64,000 nucleotides of DNA from an uncultured Clostridia bacterium (GTDB lineage Bacteria; Bacillota; Clostridia; Oscillospirales; Ruminococcaceae): the NCBI GenBank assembly GCA_947624155.1, contig CANQJB010000001.1, forward strand, positions 1 through 64,000, given 5' to 3'. The notes beneath the pieces are model-generated. The model made no database searches. It was not told the origin of the DNA and worked only from the letters and a program-made list of their open reading frames with translations. Position numbers and translations under genes: made by a program. Below are positions 7,954-16,093 of this stretch, in pieces; the stretch's first letter is position 1; each line of letters opens with the position of its first letter.

Positions 7954-8163
7954 ATGGCAAAGCTAACTTTCGCAACTGATATCTGCAAGGGCTGCGGGCT
8001 GTGCGTAAACGCCTGCCCCCGCCATCTGATCGTCCTCGCAAAGGACAAGATCAACAAAAAGGGACATTCTCCCGCCGAGATCACCGACGAGTCGGCCTGC
8101 ATCGGCTGCGCCTGCTGCGCAATAATGTGTCCCGACTGTGTAATAACCGTTGAAAAGGAGTGA
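7954..8163 (+). CDS. 2-oxoacid:ferredoxin oxidoreductase delta (2x[4Fe-4S])
   Basis: 69-aa bacterial-type ferredoxin with two cluster motifs, CKGCGLCVNACP and CIGCACCAIMCP. In four-subunit 2-oxoacid oxidoreductases this delta subunit passes electrons between the thiamine-diphosphate active site and external ferredoxin. A strong SD (AGGAGG) precedes the ATG. Next gene is the alpha subunit 4 nt downstream. Confidence 0.92.
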   Translation: MAKLTFATDICKGCGLCVNACPRHLIVLAKDKINKKGHSPAEITDESACIGCACCAIMCPDCVITVEKE

Positions 8164-8167
8164 GAAT

Positions 8168-9229
8168 ATGGCCAAGGTACTGATGAAAGGAAACGAAGCG
8201 ATCGCTGAGGCGGCGATAAGAGCGGGCTGCCGCCACTATTTCGGCTATCCGATAACCCCCCAGACCGAGATCGCGGCCTATATGGCAAAACGTATGCCAA
8301 AGATCGGCGGAACGTTTTTGCAGGCCGAGAGCGAGATCTCGGCGATAAATATGGTCTACGGCGTATCCTCGGCGGGTCTTCGGGTGATGACCTCGAGCTC
8401 CAGCCCCGGAGTTTCGCTCAAACAGGAGGGAATCTCCTATCTCGCCGGCTCCGACCTCCCTGCGCTGATCGTCAATGTTCAGCGCGGCGGCCCCGGTCTC
8501 GGCGGAATCCAGCCCTCCCAGTCTGACTACTTCCAGGCGACAAAGGGCGGCGGCCACGGCGACTATCACCTGATCGTCCTTGCGCCCGCGTCGGTCCAGG
8601 AAATGGCCGATCTGACCGTAAAGGCGTTTGACCTGTCAGACAAATACCGTATGCCTGCGATGCTTCTAGCCGACGGCACGATGGGTCAGATGATGGAGCC
8701 GGTCGAGCTTCCGCCCGAGTCGGACGGAAAGGCGGTCGAAAAGCCCTGGGCGGTCACCGGCACCGAAAACCGCCGCGAACACAACATCATCAACTCGCTC
8801 TACCTCGTCCCCGAGCAGCTCGAGGTCAAGAACTTCGAACGCTACGAGAGATATAAAGAGGTTGAAAAGAACGAGACCTTATTCGAGGAATACATGACCG
8901 ACGACGCCGACGTGATCGTCGTCGCCTTCGGGATTGCGGCGCGCGTCTCGAAAAACGCGATAACCGCCGCCCGCGAAAAGGGAATTAAGGCGGGTCTTAT
9001 CCGCCCGATAACCCTTTGGCCCTTCCCGTCCGAAGCGATTGCAAAGGCTGCCGACAGAGTAAAGGGCTTTGTCTCGGTCGAGCTCTCAATGGGTCAGATG
9101 ATCGAGGATATCCGCCTCGCCGAAAGCTGCAAAAAGCCGGTTTCGCTCTGCAACCGCACCGGCGGAATGATACCCTCGCCCGAGCAGGTCTTAAAGGCCA
9201 TCGAAGACATGGAAGGAGGACGCTTCTGA
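8168..9229 (+). CDS. vorB: Branched-chain 2-oxoacid:ferredoxin oxidoreductase alpha (VorB-like)
   Basis: 353 aa. N-terminal pyrimidine-binding domain ([27 protein letters not shown] in two stretches), [20 protein letters not shown], then the C-terminal transketolase-like domain ([20 protein letters not shown]). This matches the VorB/KorA subunit type, which with the gamma, delta and TPP-binding subunits interconverts a 2-oxoacid and CO2 plus acyl-CoA using ferredoxin. VorB rather than KorA is preferred because of the Ile T-box and adjacent ilvE; that choice is inference. Start ATG 8168 follows AGGAG at good spacing. Confidence 0.88.
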   Translation: MAKVLMKGNEAIAEAAIRAGCRHYFGYPITPQTEIAAYMAKRMPKIGGTFLQAESEISAINMVYGVSSAGLRVMTSSSSPGVSLKQEGISYLAGSDLPALIVNVQRGGPGLGGIQPSQSDYFQATKGGGHGDYHLIVLAPASVQEMADLTVKAFDLSDKYRMPAMLLADGTMGQMMEPVELPPESDGKAVEKPWAVTGTENRREHNIINSLYLVPEQLEVKNFERYERYKEVEKNETLFEEYMTDDADVIVVAFGIAARVSKNAITAAREKGIKAGLIRPITLWPFPSEAIAKAADRVKGFVSVELSMGQMIEDIRLAESCKKPVSLCNRTGGMIPSPEQVLKAIEDMEGGRF

Positions 9230-9981
9230 TGAAAACGGTATTTTCAAAGCCCAAGGCGCTGACAGACGCGCCGCTTCACTACTGCCCCGGCTGCACCCAC
9301 GGAATAATCCACCGCCTTGTCGCCGAGGCGATCGACGACCTCGGGATAATCGGCAAGACCGTCGGAATCGCGCCGGTCGGCTGCGCCGTCATGGCTTATG
9401 ACTACTTCGCCTGCGACATGGTCGAGGCCGCCCACGGCCGCGCCCCTGCTGTCGCAACGGGACTTAAAAGGGCGATGCCCGACCGCGTCATCTTCACCTA
9501 TCAGGGCGACGGAGACCTCGCCTCAATCGGCATGGCCGAGACGGTCCACGCCGCGACCCGAAACGAGAACATCACTGTCATCTTTGTCAACAACGCGATC
9601 TACGGAATGACCGGCGGCCAGATGGCCCCGACCTCGCTCCCCGGCCAGGTCACCCAGACCTCTCCCTACGGCCGCGATGTAAAGACGGTCGGCTACCCGA
9701 TAAAGGTCTGCGAGTTGCTTTCGGCGCTCGACGCTCCCGAATATATCGAGCGCGTCGCGGTCAACAACGTCAAGAACGTAATGAACGCCAAGCGCGCGAT
9801 CAAAAAGGCGTTTCAGAATCAGCTCGACGGAAAGGGCTTTTCGCTCGTCGAAGTCGTTTCAAGCTGCCCGACAAACTGGGGAATGACCCCCCAGAAGGCT
9901 CTCGACTGGGTCGAAAGCGACATGATCCCCTATTACCCGCTCGGCGTCTACCGCGACAAGTCAGCAAAGGAGGCAAAGTGA
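9229..9981 (+). CDS. 2-oxoacid:ferredoxin oxidoreductase beta, TPP-binding
   Basis: 250 aa. [17 protein letters not shown] at the N-terminus supplies the conserved Cys motif, and the thiamine-diphosphate/Mg motif runs from [13 protein letters not shown] to [12 protein letters not shown]. The start codon overlaps the alpha-subunit stop (TGATG, ATG at 9229). The catalytic half of the complex made with the neighbouring alpha, gamma and delta subunits. Substrate specificity cannot be read directly; context points to branched-chain 2-oxoacids. Confidence 0.9.
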   Translation: MKTVFSKPKALTDAPLHYCPGCTHGIIHRLVAEAIDDLGIIGKTVGIAPVGCAVMAYDYFACDMVEAAHGRAPAVATGLKRAMPDRVIFTYQGDGDLASIGMAETVHAATRNENITVIFVNNAIYGMTGGQMAPTSLPGQVTQTSPYGRDVKTVGYPIKVCELLSALDAPEYIERVAVNNVKNVMNAKRAIKKAFQNQLDGKGFSLVEVVSSCPTNWGMTPQKALDWVESDMIPYYPLGVYRDKSAKEAK

Positions 9982-9982
9982 G

Positions 9983-10519
9983 ATGTATACACAGATTCTT
10001 ATTGCCGGCTTCGGCGGCCAGGGAGTTCTCTTTGCCGGAAAGGTGCTCGCATATAAGGGTCTCGAGGAGGAAAAGCAGATAAGCTGGCTCCCGTCCTACG
10101 GACCCGAGATGCGCGGCGGCACTGCCAACTGCTCGGTGATAATCAGCGACACTCCGGTCGGTTCGCCGATCGTCTCCGAGCCGGATATACTGATCGTCAT
10201 GAACCTCCCCTCACTCGACAAATATGAGAGCGCGGTGAAATCGGGCGGAAGCGTCTTTATCGACTCCACGCTGATCGAGCGCAGAGTCGAAAGAACCGAC
10301 ATAAGCGCCCACTATATCCCCGCGACAAAAATGGCCCGCGACCTCGGAATCCCGACCCTTGCCAATATGATAATGACCGGAAAGGTGATCCGCGAGACCG
10401 AAGTTATCGGAATGGACGGCCTGCGCGACGCGCTCGCAAAAACCGTCTCTGCGAAGCATCAGGACCTTATCGACGCCAATCTCAGAGCAATCGAGGCCGG
10501 TTTTAACTATTCGGAGTAA
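9983..10519 (+). CDS. 2-oxoacid:ferredoxin oxidoreductase gamma
   Basis: 178 aa. The Rossmann-like start is ILIAGFGGQGVLFAGKVLA, followed by SYGPEMRGGTANCSVIIS, diagnostic of the gamma subunit that binds the CoA moiety. It follows the beta subunit with a 1-nt gap and completes the delta-alpha-beta-gamma set. Transcription may end or continue into ilvE, which also has its own promoter. Confidence 0.92.
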   Translation: MYTQILIAGFGGQGVLFAGKVLAYKGLEEEKQISWLPSYGPEMRGGTANCSVIISDTPVGSPIVSEPDILIVMNLPSLDKYESAVKSGGSVFIDSTLIERRVERTDISAHYIPATKMARDLGIPTLANMIMTGKVIRETEVIGMDGLRDALAKTVSAKHQDLIDANLRAIEAGFNYSE

Positions 10520-10536
10520 TTTTTTGCGTTAAAGGG

Positions 10537-10565
10537 TTGCATTGCCGGACAATCGGCTGTATAAT
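10537..10565 (+). promoter_or_regulatory. Promoter of ilvE
   Basis: TTGCAT (10537-10542), 17-nt spacer, TATAAT (10560-10565), located between the gamma-subunit stop and ilvE. Confidence 0.7.
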
Positions 10566-10600
10566 AGGTTCAGATTTATTCTGACAGGAGGATAACAGTT

Positions 10601-11668
10601 ATGCTTGACATTAAAATTCAGAAAACCGAAAACCCGAAGAGGATTCCCGGAAAGGGCGAGCCCCTCGGTTTCGGCCATATTTTCACCGACCATATGTTCA
10701 TTATGAACTACACCGAGGGAAAGGGCTGGCACGACCCGCGCATCGTTCCCTTCGGCGACATCACCCTCAGCCCCGCCGCGATGGTTCTCCATTACGGTCA
10801 GGAGATGTTCGAGGGCTTGAAGGCATATCGCGGCGACAGCGGTGACGTCTATCTCTTCCGCCCCGATATGAACGCTAAGCGCGCAAACGCCTCAAACGAC
10901 CGCCTCTGCATTCCGAGGATACCCGAGGACGACTTCGTTCAGGCAATCAAGGCCGTCGTCGACGTCGACCGCGCATGGGTTCCTTATGAAGAGGGGACTT
11001 CGCTCTATATCAGGCCGTTCGTGATCTCGACCGACCCCCATCTCGGCGTCGCTCCGTCGAAGACTTATATGTTCATCATCATTCTCTCTCCCTCCGGGGC
11101 CTATTACGAGAGCGGCCTCGCGCCGGTAGGAATCTGGATCGAGGACGAATATGTCCGCGCCGTCCGCGGGGGAATGGGCTTTGCAAAGACCGGCGGAAAC
11201 TACGCCGCTTCTTTGGCAGCTCAGGTCAAGGCTCATGACGGCGGCTATTCCCAGGCGCTCTGGCTCGACGGCGTCGAGAGAAAGTATATCGAGGAAGTCG
11301 GCTCGATGAACATCGCGTTTAAGATCAGCGGAAAGGTCGTCACCCCGATGCTCAACGGCTCGATCCTCCCCGGAATCACCCGCAACTCGATCCTTCATCT
11401 CTGCCGCGAGTGGGGATATGAGGTCGAGGAGCGCAAGATCTCGGTCGACGAGCTTATCGAGGCTGCGCATTCCGGCGCTCTCGAAGAGGTCTTCGGAACC
11501 GGAACCGCCGCGGTCGTTTCGCCTGTCGGCAAGCTCAGATATAAAGACGAGGTCATCGACATCGGAAACGGCGAGATCGGCGAACTGACCCAGCGCCTTT
11601 ACGACGAGCTGACCGGAATCCAGTGGGGCCGCAAAGAGGACCCCTACGGCTGGAGAGTCAAGGTCTGA
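10601..11668 (+). CDS. ilvE: Branched-chain amino acid aminotransferase
   Basis: 355 aa, PLP fold-type IV. Interconverts Ile, Leu and Val with their 2-oxoacids using glutamate/2-oxoglutarate. Visible motifs are HYGQEMFEGLKAYRG, RPDMNAKRANASNDRLCIP, KTGGNYAASL (beside the PLP phosphate cup), WLDGVERKYIEEVGSMNI and GSILPGITRNSIL. The catalytic Lys lies between these in QVKAHDGG or nearby. Length and motif order match long-form BCAT. SD AGGAGG precedes the ATG. Its position after the oxidoreductase genes gives the last step from branched 2-oxoacid to amino acid. Confidence 0.95.
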   Translation: MLDIKIQKTENPKRIPGKGEPLGFGHIFTDHMFIMNYTEGKGWHDPRIVPFGDITLSPAAMVLHYGQEMFEGLKAYRGDSGDVYLFRPDMNAKRANASNDRLCIPRIPEDDFVQAIKAVVDVDRAWVPYEEGTSLYIRPFVISTDPHLGVAPSKTYMFIIILSPSGAYYESGLAPVGIWIEDEYVRAVRGGMGFAKTGGNYAASLAAQVKAHDGGYSQALWLDGVERKYIEEVGSMNIAFKISGKVVTPMLNGSILPGITRNSILHLCREWGYEVEERKISVDELIEAAHSGALEEVFGTGTAAVVSPVGKLRYKDEVIDIGNGEIGELTQRLYDELTGIQWGRKEDPYGWRVKV

Positions 11669-11678
11669 CAAATGATTT

Positions 11679-11704
11679 AAAGCGGTGCCTTTGCACCGCT
11701 TTTT
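11679..11704 (+). terminator. Terminator of ilvE
   Basis: AAAGCGGTGC, CTTT loop, GCACCGCTTT and a T tail: a strong intrinsic terminator right after ilvE. Confidence 0.9.
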
Positions 11705-11754
11705 CCATTTCACCCAGAAGCTCCGACCTCTGACAGTCTGATTTCTGCTTTCTG

Positions 11755-11779
11755 AGCTGTGTCAGAAACGGACACAGCT
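11755..11779. promoter_or_regulatory. Perfect palindrome upstream of the GH5 promoter
   Basis: AGCTGTGTC (11755-11763), 7-nt spacer, GACACAGCT (11771-11779): a perfect 9-bp inverted repeat ending 2 bp before the -35 box. Placement suits an activator or repressor operator. No regulator gene lies beside it. Confidence 0.6.
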
Positions 11780-11781
11780 TA

Positions 11782-11810
11782 TTGACATATCCTGAAATTT
11801 AGTGTATCAT
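11782..11810 (+). promoter_or_regulatory. Promoter of GH5 endoglucanase
   Basis: TTGACA (11782-11787), 17-nt spacer, TATCAT (11805-11810), about 40 nt before the ATG. Confidence 0.8.
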
Positions 11811-11849
11811 ATAACCGCCAAGGCAAAATCTAACGAAACGGAGAACATT

Positions 11850-13253
11850 ATGAAAAAACTGCTTGCAATAATCCTCGCGCTCGCGATAACTCTCGGCGCA
11901 ATGACCTGCTTCGCCGGCGCCGCCGGAACCGTCAAGGGCTTCTCTGCCTCTGCCAGCGACGGAAAAATCAGGCTTTCCTGGAGCTCCTTCGGCTCCGGCG
12001 TCTCCTATGACGTAATGTGGAAGCGCACCGGCGCGGAAAGCTGGAAAAAGGCGATAACAACCAAAAAGACCGGAATGACCGTCAGCGGCCTCGTCAACGG
12101 CAGAGATTACGATTTCATTATCAGAACCGACGGCGCGGAGTCGCCGGTGATAACCGCCTCGCCCTCCGCCTCCGGCTCAAAGACGGTCTACGCCGCCTAT
12201 CCCGACAGCGGAACGGTCGAGTCCGCCGCTGACGCCGTCGCAAACATGGGCGCGGGCTGGAATCTCGGCAACTCCCTCGACTCCTGGGGCGACTGGATCG
12301 GCGAAAACCGCCCGGTCAAAAACTATGAGACCGCCTGGGGCAACCCTCAGAGCACCGACGGCCTGATGAAAGCGCTTAAAAAGGCCGGTATCGGCGCGAT
12401 CCGCGTGCCTGTGACCTGGAGACAGCATATCGACTCAAAGGGCAACGTAAAAAAAGAGTGGCTCGACAGAGTTCAGGAGGTCGTCGACTATGTCGTGTCT
12501 AACGGTATGTACTGCATAATCAACGTACACCACGACACCGGAACCGACGGCTGGGTGATCGCCTCACAGAGCGGCTACAACAACGCAAAGGACAAGTTCA
12601 GAAATATCTGGGAGGACGTCGCGGAGCGCTTTAAGGACTACGACGGCAAACTGATCTTTGAGTGCATGAACGAGACCCTCAACGACGCCGACCAGTGGAG
12701 CACCGACGACAAATCGGCTTTCAGCGCGATCAAGAGCTATCAGCAGCTCTTTGTCGACACCGTCCGCAAATCGGGCGGCAACAACGAGACCCGCAACCTC
12801 GTCGTCTCGACCTATGCCGCGTCTAGCAACCCGAGCATCATCAACTCCTTCACCCTGCCCAAAGACACCGTTTCCGGCCACCTGATACTCGAAGTCCACA
12901 ACTACGACCCGCAGGGCTTTACCTGGAAGAATGTCGGTTACGACACAGAGCGCAGCACCTGGGGAACCGATCAGGACAAGCGGAATATGGACAGCTTCAT
13001 AAGCACCCTTGCCGCCCGCGCCGAAAAGCTCGGAGTCCCCGCAATCGTCGGCGAATTCAGCTCGGACAACAAGAACAACGAGGGCGAGCGCGCAAAGCAC
13101 GCCGCATATATGTACTCCGCGGCGGCGAAAAAGGGGATCAGAGTATTTTGGTGGGACAACGGCGACCCGAACGGCTGTAAGATAATCGACCGCTCGACCT
13201 ATGAGATCACCATGCCCAAAATTATGGACGTGATAGTCGAAAACGGCAAATAG
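11850..13253 (+). CDS. Secreted GH5 endoglucanase with FN3-like domain
   Basis: 467 aa. Signal peptide MKKLLAIILALAITLG with a cut after about residue 25 (CFAGAAG). Residues about 28-105 look like a fibronectin type III module (FSASASDGKIRLSWSSF, then VNGRDYDFIIRT). The GH5 domain starts at MGAGWNLGNSLDSWG and contains IRVPVTWRQH, IINVHHDTG, the acid/base Glu in FECMNET (about E275) and the nucleophile Glu in IVGEFSSDN (about E402). It should cleave cellulose or mixed-linkage glucan outside the cell. There is no dockerin, CBM or sorting signal, so it is probably free. ATG 11850 is chosen because the signal peptide begins there, after SD CGGAG. Confidence 0.93.
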   Translation: MKKLLAIILALAITLGAMTCFAGAAGTVKGFSASASDGKIRLSWSSFGSGVSYDVMWKRTGAESWKKAITTKKTGMTVSGLVNGRDYDFIIRTDGAESPVITASPSASGSKTVYAAYPDSGTVESAADAVANMGAGWNLGNSLDSWGDWIGENRPVKNYETAWGNPQSTDGLMKALKKAGIGAIRVPVTWRQHIDSKGNVKKEWLDRVQEVVDYVVSNGMYCIINVHHDTGTDGWVIASQSGYNNAKDKFRNIWEDVAERFKDYDGKLIFECMNETLNDADQWSTDDKSAFSAIKSYQQLFVDTVRKSGGNNETRNLVVSTYAASSNPSIINSFTLPKDTVSGHLILEVHNYDPQGFTWKNVGYDTERSTWGTDQDKRNMDSFISTLAARAEKLGVPAIVGEFSSDNKNNEGERAKHAAYMYSAAAKKGIRVFWWDNGDPNGCKIIDRSTYEITMPKIMDVIVENGK

Positions 13254-13379
13254 TTTTCAAATTTGAATATGTTTCGGCAAAATGAACTGAATCGGGATTA
13301 TGATTAACTAAGAATATTTGTATAAATGTCAAAATTCAGCCGTTCAAATTTGTGCAACTCGCTATAATTCAAAAATCAC

Positions 13380-13411
13380 TTGACAAAAGGTCATAAAAGT
13401 GGCAAAATAAT
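13380..13411 (+). promoter_or_regulatory. Upstream element of wall-protein gene 1
   Basis: TTGACA (13380-13385), 13 nt, GTGGCA (13399-13404), then AAATAAT ending at 13411. The TTGACA to -10 distance is about 20 nt, longer than ideal, but the same TTGACA-N13-GTG pattern precedes the two paralogues downstream. Confidence 0.5.
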
Positions 13412-13464
13412 CTTGTAATACTGCGGAAACAGTATTAAACAAAAAATTTTTTGGAGGAATTGTT

Positions 13465-14139
13465 ATGAAGAAAATTCTTGCAATCGCCGTAGCTCTTGTT
13501 ATGGCTATGGCACTCTCTGTCACAGCTTTTGCTGATGAGGTTCTCTTCGATTCCGGTGAGCTTTCCTATTCTGCAAGCTGGACGACCATTTATGCAAACG
13601 GCACTGATGAGGCTCTCAATTTCTTTGAAGCTCTTAAAACCGAAGGTGCTGTTGTTACCATGACGTCCAATCTTACCGAGGCCGATATTGCTGATGCGTC
13701 TAACTATTGGCTCGAACTTGCTGTTCAGGATACAGTTGGTTGGAACGGAGACGCTACTCAGTCCATTCATTTCACTCAGGAAGGTACTGCCTCTACTGCT
13801 GATGACGGAACACTGGTTTATACTTTCCCCGCTCCTGAAGCTAGCGCTCTTATTGACAGTGGTGTAGTTGACACAGGTAATCTGAGCCTTATCATCAATT
13901 ACGGTGGTTGGACTCCTACTGATGTAACTGTTCACTTCACAGTCAGCATCCCCGACGCTGCCGCCGAAGAGCCCGCAGCTGAGGAACCCGCTGCCGAGGA
14001 GCCTGCCGCTTCCGAGCCTGCTGCCGAAGAGCCCGCCGCTCCCGCTGAGACTCCCGCTGCTCCTGCAACCGGCCTTGCCCTCGCAGTAATCCCTGCGATC
14101 GTCGCTATGGCTGCCGCGGTTGTTTCCAAGAAGCACTGA
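13465..14139 (+). CDS. Wall-anchored secreted protein 1, EEPAA stalk
   Basis: 224 aa. Signal peptide MKKILAIAVALVMAMALSVTAFA; a unique region (about 24-165) rich in Thr, Asn, Trp and beta-strand-like alternation; an acidic Ala/Pro stalk of EEPAA-type repeats (about 167-198); then APATG (about 199-203), a hydrophobic segment and SKKH at the C-terminus. The last part fits a variant LPxTG sorting signal with A in place of L, so I infer sortase attachment with the stalk spanning the wall. Function of the outer domain unknown; it could bind polysaccharide, given the cellulase next door. SD GGAGG precedes the ATG. Third-codon use is richer in T than in neighbouring housekeeping genes. Confidence 0.85.
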   Translation: MKKILAIAVALVMAMALSVTAFADEVLFDSGELSYSASWTTIYANGTDEALNFFEALKTEGAVVTMTSNLTEADIADASNYWLELAVQDTVGWNGDATQSIHFTQEGTASTADDGTLVYTFPAPEASALIDSGVVDTGNLSLIINYGGWTPTDVTVHFTVSIPDAAAEEPAAEEPAAEEPAASEPAAEEPAAPAETPAAPATGLALAVIPAIVAMAAAVVSKKH

Positions 14140-14155
14140 TTAGGCAAATAACTCT

Positions 14156-14184
14156 AAAAGCGTCCTCATTCCGAGGGCGCTTTC
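14156..14184 (+). terminator. Terminator of wall-protein gene 1
   Basis: AAAGCGTCCTC, ATTCC loop, GAGGGCGCTTT, T-rich tail. The sequence is identical to the terminator after paralogue 2. Confidence 0.85.
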
Positions 14185-14274
14185 TTTATTCAATTGAATT
14201 TGACAAAACTATATATTGTATTACTGCACAAAATCTGATTCATAATATTGTGCTTTGTGCTATTAGCGCAGCTA

Positions 14275-14308
14275 TTGACAAATCGGCGAAAATGTGCGAA
14301 AATATATA
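14275..14308 (+). promoter_or_regulatory. Upstream element of wall-protein gene 2
   Basis: TTGACA (14275-14280), 13 nt, GTGCGA (14294-14299), then an AT-rich TATATA (14303-14308). Same architecture as in front of paralogues 1 and 3. Confidence 0.45.
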
Positions 14309-14356
14309 TGAGCTGTGGTTATTCGCGGCCAAAACCTATTTACAGGAGGAATAAAC

Positions 14357-15130
14357 ATGAAAAGAATTTTAGCTGTTGCCATGGCGCTCGTCATGGTCGT
14401 AGCAATGTGCGTGAGCGTTTCCGCTCTCGACGAAAGCAAGAAGAGCCTCAACATTCAGGTCTTTGCTCAGGACACCTCTACATGGACATGGCAGTCTGCC
14501 GGTAGTGTAGTAGTTGCTCTTGGCGAGACAGTTGAGTGCAAGTTCACTGATTTCAGCGCTTTTGCCGGTTGTGCAACTTCCGCTGACATCAACTTCGGTA
14601 TGCAGAACGATGATATGACATTCAATGCCGACGGCGATACCTCGACAATTGTTGTCACCACCTCTGATATCGTTATGAAGGCTAACGGTTATGATGACAT
14701 CGTCGTCCCTGTTGCAGGCACCGTTACCTATGACATCGGTCCCTGCGTTATGGAAAGCTGGGGCCCGAGTCAGCACAACTTCAACTTCAACGATCAGATG
14801 AAGTCCGCTGTTCAGGCTGTTGTCGGAACCGACGTTCAGGCTCTCTATGACTACATCAACGCCCTCACCGAGGTCACTATCACCGTTACTTACAATCAGT
14901 ATAACGATGAAGTCGGTGTTGCCGCTGAAGATCCCGCTGCCGAAGATCCCGCCGCCGAGGAACCCGCTGCCGAAGAGCCTGCTGCCGAGGAGCCTGCCGC
15001 TTCCGAGCCTGCTGCCGAGGAGCCTGCCGCTCCCGCTGAGACTCCCGCCGCTCCTTCGACCGGCCTTGCCCTCGCAGTTATCCCTGCGATCGTCGCTATG
15101 GCTGCCGCGGTTGTTTCCAAGAAGCACTGA
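14357..15130 (+). CDS. Wall-anchored secreted protein 2, EEPAA stalk
   Basis: 257 aa. Signal peptide MKRILAVAMALVMVVAMCVS, cut near VSA-LDES. The unique region (about 24-190) differs from paralogue 1 and contains a Cys in IGPCVMESWG and another near GCATSADIN. Then EEPAA/EDPAA repeats, APSTG (about 232-236), hydrophobic segment and SKKH. The sorting signal varies only at x of PxTG (S here, A in the others). ATG 14357 follows SD AGGAGG and begins the signal peptide. The C-terminal coding sequence and terminator are almost identical to paralogue 1. Confidence 0.85.
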   Translation: MKRILAVAMALVMVVAMCVSVSALDESKKSLNIQVFAQDTSTWTWQSAGSVVVALGETVECKFTDFSAFAGCATSADINFGMQNDDMTFNADGDTSTIVVTTSDIVMKANGYDDIVVPVAGTVTYDIGPCVMESWGPSQHNFNFNDQMKSAVQAVVGTDVQALYDYINALTEVTITVTYNQYNDEVGVAAEDPAAEDPAAEEPAAEEPAAEEPAASEPAAEEPAAPAETPAAPSTGLALAVIPAIVAMAAAVVSKKH

Positions 15131-15146
15131 TTAGGCAAATAACTCT

Positions 15147-15180
15147 AAAAGCGTCCTCATTCCGAGGGCGCTTTTGTTTT
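15147..15180 (+). terminator. Terminator of wall-protein gene 2
   Basis: Same stem-loop as after paralogue 1 (AAAGCGTCCTC / GAGGGCGCTTT), followed by TGTTTTTG. Confidence 0.85.
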
Positions 15181-15313
15181 TGTCGGGCATTCAAAAACAA
15201 TAAAAATCGGGGCTTCGCCGTGAATTTTCATATTATTAGCGGGCGCGTTTTTCTTGCGTGAAGTCATTTAGCTGACAAATCGGCAAATTGGGAAAATAAT
15301 ATGAAAAATTTAC

Positions 15314-15345
15314 TTGACATTTTCCTCGAAATGTGGCACTATAAT
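15314..15345 (+). promoter_or_regulatory. Upstream element of wall-protein gene 3
   Basis: TTGACA (15314-15319), 13 nt, GTGGCA (15333-15338), then TATAAT (15340-15345). TTGACA and TATAAT are 20 nt apart. GTGGCA sits at exactly the same distance from TTGACA as in front of paralogue 1. A looser copy (CTGACAAATCGGC) lies about 45 bp further upstream. Confidence 0.55.
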
Positions 15346-15402
15346 AAATAGAGTTTCTCATTTAAGAGTTACTTGGAAAAATGTATTAGGAGGTCATTTA
15401 AA

Positions 15403-16053
15403 ATGACAAAGAAAATTCTTGCAGCTGTCGTAGCAGTTATGATGGTTGCAGCTCTGACTGTAAGCGCATTTGCTAACGTTGACCTGACCAGCAATGCAAC
15501 AGGTACTCTCAACGAAAACCTGAGCTTTGACATCCCTGCTGATATCGACGTTTCCGATGGCGCTACCGTCACTCTTCATTTAAAGGGTACTTCTGACAAC
15601 ACCACCGTTAGAGCTTATCTGACTGATGCTAACGATGTCGGCCGCGTTACCGATGTTGGTTACTTCGAAGTTGTCAACGGCGCTTTTGATGCTACCGTTG
15701 ATCTTCTCATTGACTACGAGGGCGGCTTTGGCGGAACTACTGCTCCTACCCGTATCATGATCAAGGGTCAGGATTCCAGCACTCCTCTTGCCAACACCAC
15801 TTTCGAAGTTATCGAAGTTGTCACCGCTGATGCTGCTGCTGAAGAGCCTGCTGCCGAAGAGCCCGCTGCTGAAGAGCCTGCCGCTGAGGAGCCCGCTGCC
15901 GAGGAGCCTGCTGCCGAAGAGCCCGCCGCTCCCGCTGAGGAACCCGCTCCTGCTCCCGCTGAGACTCCCGCTGCTCCTGCTACCGGCCTTGCACTCGCGG
16001 TTGTTCCCGCTGTCATCGCCCTCGCAGCTGCCGCTGTCTCTAAGAAGCACTAA
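15403..16053 (+). CDS. Wall-anchored secreted protein 3, EEPAA stalk
   Basis: 216 aa. Signal peptide MTKKILAAVVAVMMVAALTV, cut after SAFA. A shorter unique region (about 25-150) has alternating beta-strand character (GATVTLHLKGTSDNTTVRAY) and no Cys. Then the longest EEPAA run of the three, with an EEPAPAPAE extension, APATG (about 191-195), hydrophobic segment and SKKH. ATG 15403 follows AGGAGG. The C-terminal module is more diverged in DNA than that shared by paralogues 1 and 2. Confidence 0.85.
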   Translation: MTKKILAAVVAVMMVAALTVSAFANVDLTSNATGTLNENLSFDIPADIDVSDGATVTLHLKGTSDNTTVRAYLTDANDVGRVTDVGYFEVVNGAFDATVDLLIDYEGGFGGTTAPTRIMIKGQDSSTPLANTTFEVIEVVTADAAAEEPAAEEPAAEEPAAEEPAAEEPAAEEPAAPAEEPAPAPAETPAAPATGLALAVVPAVIALAAAAVSKKH

Positions 16054-16065
16054 TTTCTGAAACCG

Positions 16066-16092
16066 AAAAAGAGCCCCTCGGGGCTCTTTTTT
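16066..16092. terminator. Bidirectional terminator, wall protein 3 / proC
   Basis: AAAAAGAGCCCC, short loop, GGGGCTCTTTTTT. T runs on both strands serve the convergent wall-protein gene (plus) and proC (minus). Confidence 0.9.
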
Positions 16093-16093
16093 G

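Noticed and set aside
15835..15965. Dense GCC/GAG/CCC repeats resembling a tandem DNA repeat or CRISPR array
   Set aside because: They encode the EEPAA protein stalk; units are codon-varied, have no spacers, and recur at the same protein position in all three paralogues.
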